NCBI GenBank assembly: GCA_002695065.1 | Contig: NZNW01000151.1 | Span: 19,278-55,525, forward strand | Source of the DNA: Salinicola sp. | GTDB lineage: Bacteria > Pseudomonadota > Gammaproteobacteria > Pseudomonadales > Halomonadaceae | Length of the DNA stretch: 36,248 nucleotides | Reading direction: 5' to 3' | Shown here: piece after piece, positions 34,127 to 36,248 of the stretch | How positions within the stretch are numbered: the first letter of the stretch is position 1 | Layout: every line of letters starts with the position of its first letter | Translations under genes and position numbers: made by a program | The notes under the pieces: model-generated | Database searches by the model: none | The model's input: the letters and a program-made list of their open reading frames with translations, nothing else | What the model was told of the DNA's origin: nothing

Positions 34127-34295
34127 GCCGACGCCGTCAGACGGGCCAACGACGCCAATCACTGTACCTGTGGCGACTTTCGACTAGCTTTTCCCTGACA
34201 TCCAGGGCCGTGATCGTCATAATGCGCGCCAAATGCGTTCCCGGCACCGTCATCGTTCACGCCGGGTGTTCACCGCCGGTCGATCGGAGAGCGTC

Positions 34296-36206
34296 ATGAA
34301 GCATTCTTCCCCCGCCGCCAAGGCCCGCCGTACCTACAACATCGATCAGTGGGGCAGCGGCTATTTCGATGTCGACGATCAGGGCCGCACGCTGGTCCGC
34401 CCGCTGGGCAGCGAAACGCCCGGGCCGACGCTGGTGCTCGACACCCTGGTCGACCGCCTGCGCGACGCCGGGCTGCGTCTGCCGGTGCTGGTGCGATTCA
34501 TCGATATCCTCCACGACCGCGTCGAGCAGCTCTGCATGGCCTTCGACCGAGCGATGAAGGAGGAGGACTACCAGAGCAGCTATACCGCGGTCTATCCGAT
34601 CAAGGTCAACCAGCAGCGTCGCGTGGTCGAGGAGATTCTCGCCACCCAGGAGCGTGGCCATGGCCGGGTCGGGCTGGAAGCGGGCAGCAAGCCGGAGCTG
34701 ATGGCGGTGCTGGCGCTCTCCGGCGACGAGGGCTCGTCGCTGATCGTCTGCAACGGCTACAAGGATCGCGAGTACATCCGCCTGGCGCTGATGGGGGAAA
34801 AGCTCGGCCACAAGGTCTACCTGGTGGTCGAGAAATACTCCGAGTTGAGCCTGATCCTGGAGGAGGCCGAGAAGCTCAAGGTCAAACCGCGTATCGGCCT
34901 GCGCGCCCGGCTCTCCTCCGTCGGCAAAGGCAAATGGCAGGACACCGGCGGCGAGAAATCCAAGTTCGGGCTTACCGCCAGCCAGTTGCTGGCCATCACC
35001 GAGCGGCTGCGCGACGCCGACGCCCTGGACAGCCTGCAACTGGTGCACTTCCACCTCGGCTCGCAGATCGCCAACATCCGTGATATCCAGCGCGGCCTGC
35101 GCGAATGCGCGCGCTTCTACCACAGCCTGCGCGAGCTGGGCGCGCCGATCGATACGGTGGACGTCGGCGGCGGCCTGGGCGTGGATTACGAAGGCACCCG
35201 CTCGCGCAGTTTCTGTTCGATCAACTACTCGATGCAGGAGTACGCCACCAACGTGGTGTGGGCCTTCCGTCAGATCTGCGAAACCCACGACCTGCCGCAC
35301 CCCCGGTTGATTTCCGAATCCGGCCGCGCGCTGACCGCCCACCATGCGGTACTGGTCACCAACGTGATCGGCGAGGAGCGGCTCGGGCACATCGAACCGG
35401 AGCGCCGGGTCGAGGGCGACGCCCACGTCGCCGAGCTGTGGCGGGTCTACGATCGCCTCGAGGGCATGCGCGAGCCGCGGGACCTGGTCGAGGCCTATCA
35501 CGACGTGGTCCAGGCCGTGGGGGAACTGCAGGATCGCTTCGTGCTGGGACTGGCCGACATGCAGGCCCGAGCCGAGGGCGAGTCGGTCTACTTCGCCGCG
35601 TGCCAGCGTCTGCACCAGCGTCTCGACAACCGCAACCGTGCCCACCGGGAAATCGCCGACGAGCTGGCGGAGAAGCTCGCCGACAAGCTGTTCGCCAACT
35701 TCTCGCTGTTCCAGTCGCTGCCGGACGTGTGGGGGATCGATCAGGTGTTCCCGGTGCTGCCGCTGACCGGGCTGGATCGCGAACCGACCCGCCGCGGCGT
35801 GATCCAGGACATCACCTGCGACTCCGATGGCCGGATCGATCTCTACGTCGACGGCCAGGGACTCGAGAGCACGCTGCCGCTACCGGAGTGGGACGACGAT
35901 GACGACAAGCTGATCGGGCTGTTTCTGGTCGGTGCCTATCAGGAGATCCTCGGCGACCTGCACAACCTGTTCGGCGATACCGACTCGGTCGACGTCGCCC
36001 TCGACCACAACGGCGAGTGGCGGCTCTCCCACGTCCAGCAGGGTGACGCGGTCGCCGACGTGCTCGGTTACGTCAACTTCGACGCCGTGGCGCTCAAGCA
36101 GAAGCTCACCGAACAGCTGATCGCCAGCCCGCTGAGCGTCGAAGAGCGCGAACTGTTCGTCAGTGAACTGTCGGAAGGGCTCAGCGGCTATACGTATCTG
36201 GAGTGA
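34296..36206 (+). CDS. speA: Biosynthetic arginine decarboxylase
   Basis: A 636-residue PLP enzyme of the alanine-racemase-fold decarboxylase group. It converts arginine to agmatine, the first step of one putrescine route. The family start ARRTYNIDQWGSGYFDVDDQG is clear. The PLP-binding lysine K103 lies in AVYPIKVNQQ; HFHLGSQIAN (251-260) and VDVGGGLGVDYEG are conserved, as is SESGRALTAHHAVLV. The C-terminal domain is full length and ends EGLSGYTYLE. The start at 34296 has CGGAGAG upstream; a longer frame from 34233 is not family-like. No agmatine deiminase or other spermidine-pathway gene is adjacent. A heptanucleotide repeat begins directly after its stop. Confidence 0.97.
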   Translation: MKHSSPAAKARRTYNIDQWGSGYFDVDDQGRTLVRPLGSETPGPTLVLDTLVDRLRDAGLRLPVLVRFIDILHDRVEQLCMAFDRAMKEEDYQSSYTAVYPIKVNQQRRVVEEILATQERGHGRVGLEAGSKPELMAVLALSGDEGSSLIVCNGYKDREYIRLALMGEKLGHKVYLVVEKYSELSLILEEAEKLKVKPRIGLRARLSSVGKGKWQDTGGEKSKFGLTASQLLAITERLRDADALDSLQLVHFHLGSQIANIRDIQRGLRECARFYHSLRELGAPIDTVDVGGGLGVDYEGTRSRSFCSINYSMQEYATNVVWAFRQICETHDLPHPRLISESGRALTAHHAVLVTNVIGEERLGHIEPERRVEGDAHVAELWRVYDRLEGMREPRDLVEAYHDVVQAVGELQDRFVLGLADMQARAEGESVYFAACQRLHQRLDNRNRAHREIADELAEKLADKLFANFSLFQSLPDVWGIDQVFPVLPLTGLDREPTRRGVIQDITCDSDGRIDLYVDGQGLESTLPLPEWDDDDDKLIGLFLVGAYQEILGDLHNLFGDTDSVDVALDHNGEWRLSHVQQGDAVADVLGYVNFDAVALKQKLTEQLIASPLSVEERELFVSELSEGLSGYTYLE

Positions 36207-36207
36207 T

Positions 36208-36242
36208 GAGCCGCGAGCCGCGAGCCGCGAGCCGCGAGCCGC
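36208..36242. repeat. Heptanucleotide tandem repeat (unit GAGCCGC, five copies)
   Basis: Five perfect copies of GAGCCGC start two bases after the speA stop codon and run almost to the window edge. The unit differs from that at 665-731 but has the same seven-base period. The array may be part of a longer intergenic repeat outside the window. Confidence 0.9.
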
Positions 36243-36248
36243 GAAAGT

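Overview
The window is high-GC gammaproteobacterial chromosome. It looks most like a member of the Halomonadaceae (Halomonas, Salinicola or relatives). That placement is an inference from three things: the protein style, the Pseudomonas/Halomonas-type order polA - DUF2782 - thrB, and intergenic repeat elements that resemble ones I remember from Halomonas genomes. No rRNA, tRNA, CRISPR array, phage genes or transposase gene was seen.

Layout. (1) 1-600: the 5' end of a probable tmcA (tRNA-Met cytidine acetyltransferase), running off the left edge, preceded by a small membrane protein. (2) 665-731: a heptanucleotide tandem repeat. (3) 882-4327: an EmrAB-type efflux pair on the minus strand, diverging from a TetR regulator, with a perfect 8+1+8 bp palindrome in the shared promoter. 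(4) 4310-8090: a three-gene molybdenum hydroxylase operon of the PaoABC type (2Fe-2S, FAD/4Fe-4S and molybdenum cofactor subunits) with no export signal. (5) 8459-10772: a CPA1 Na+/H+ antiporter and a secreted DUF302 protein. (6) 10854-21381: a catabolic cluster arranged around an IclR regulator. It holds an SCP2-type thiolase, an AMP-forming acyl-CoA ligase, two PPC/DUF296 proteins and an SDR in one operon; a second SDR and a TRAP substrate-binding protein in another; and a complete TRAP DctP-DctQ-DctM set in a third. Three near-identical 15-bp palindromes of the IclR type lie in front of these operons. (7) 21547-25470: a second PaoABC-type operon whose 2Fe-2S subunit carries a twin-arginine signal, so this complex should be periplasmic. 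(8) 25831-26601: an outer-membrane MipA/OmpV protein. (9) 26866-36206: housekeeping genes nadA, gnd, polA, a DUF2782 gene, thrB and speA. They are separated by two intergenic inverted-repeat elements whose edges coincide with the nadA and gnd stop codons. A second heptanucleotide repeat lies after speA.

How the parts may work together (inference). Molybdenum hydroxylases of the Pao type oxidise aldehydes to carboxylic acids, TRAP systems import carboxylates, and the ligase plus thiolase would activate the acid and cleave its carbon chain. The region 4310-25470 could therefore be an accessory island for uptake and breakdown of an unknown aldehyde or carboxylate.

The best candidate for an undescribed system is the IclR-controlled cluster. 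Its SCP2-type thiolase has no DUF35 partner protein; instead, two unlike PPC/DUF296 proteins are co-transcribed with it. One keeps a His-x-His and GGH metal-site-like motif and the other has lost all three histidines.
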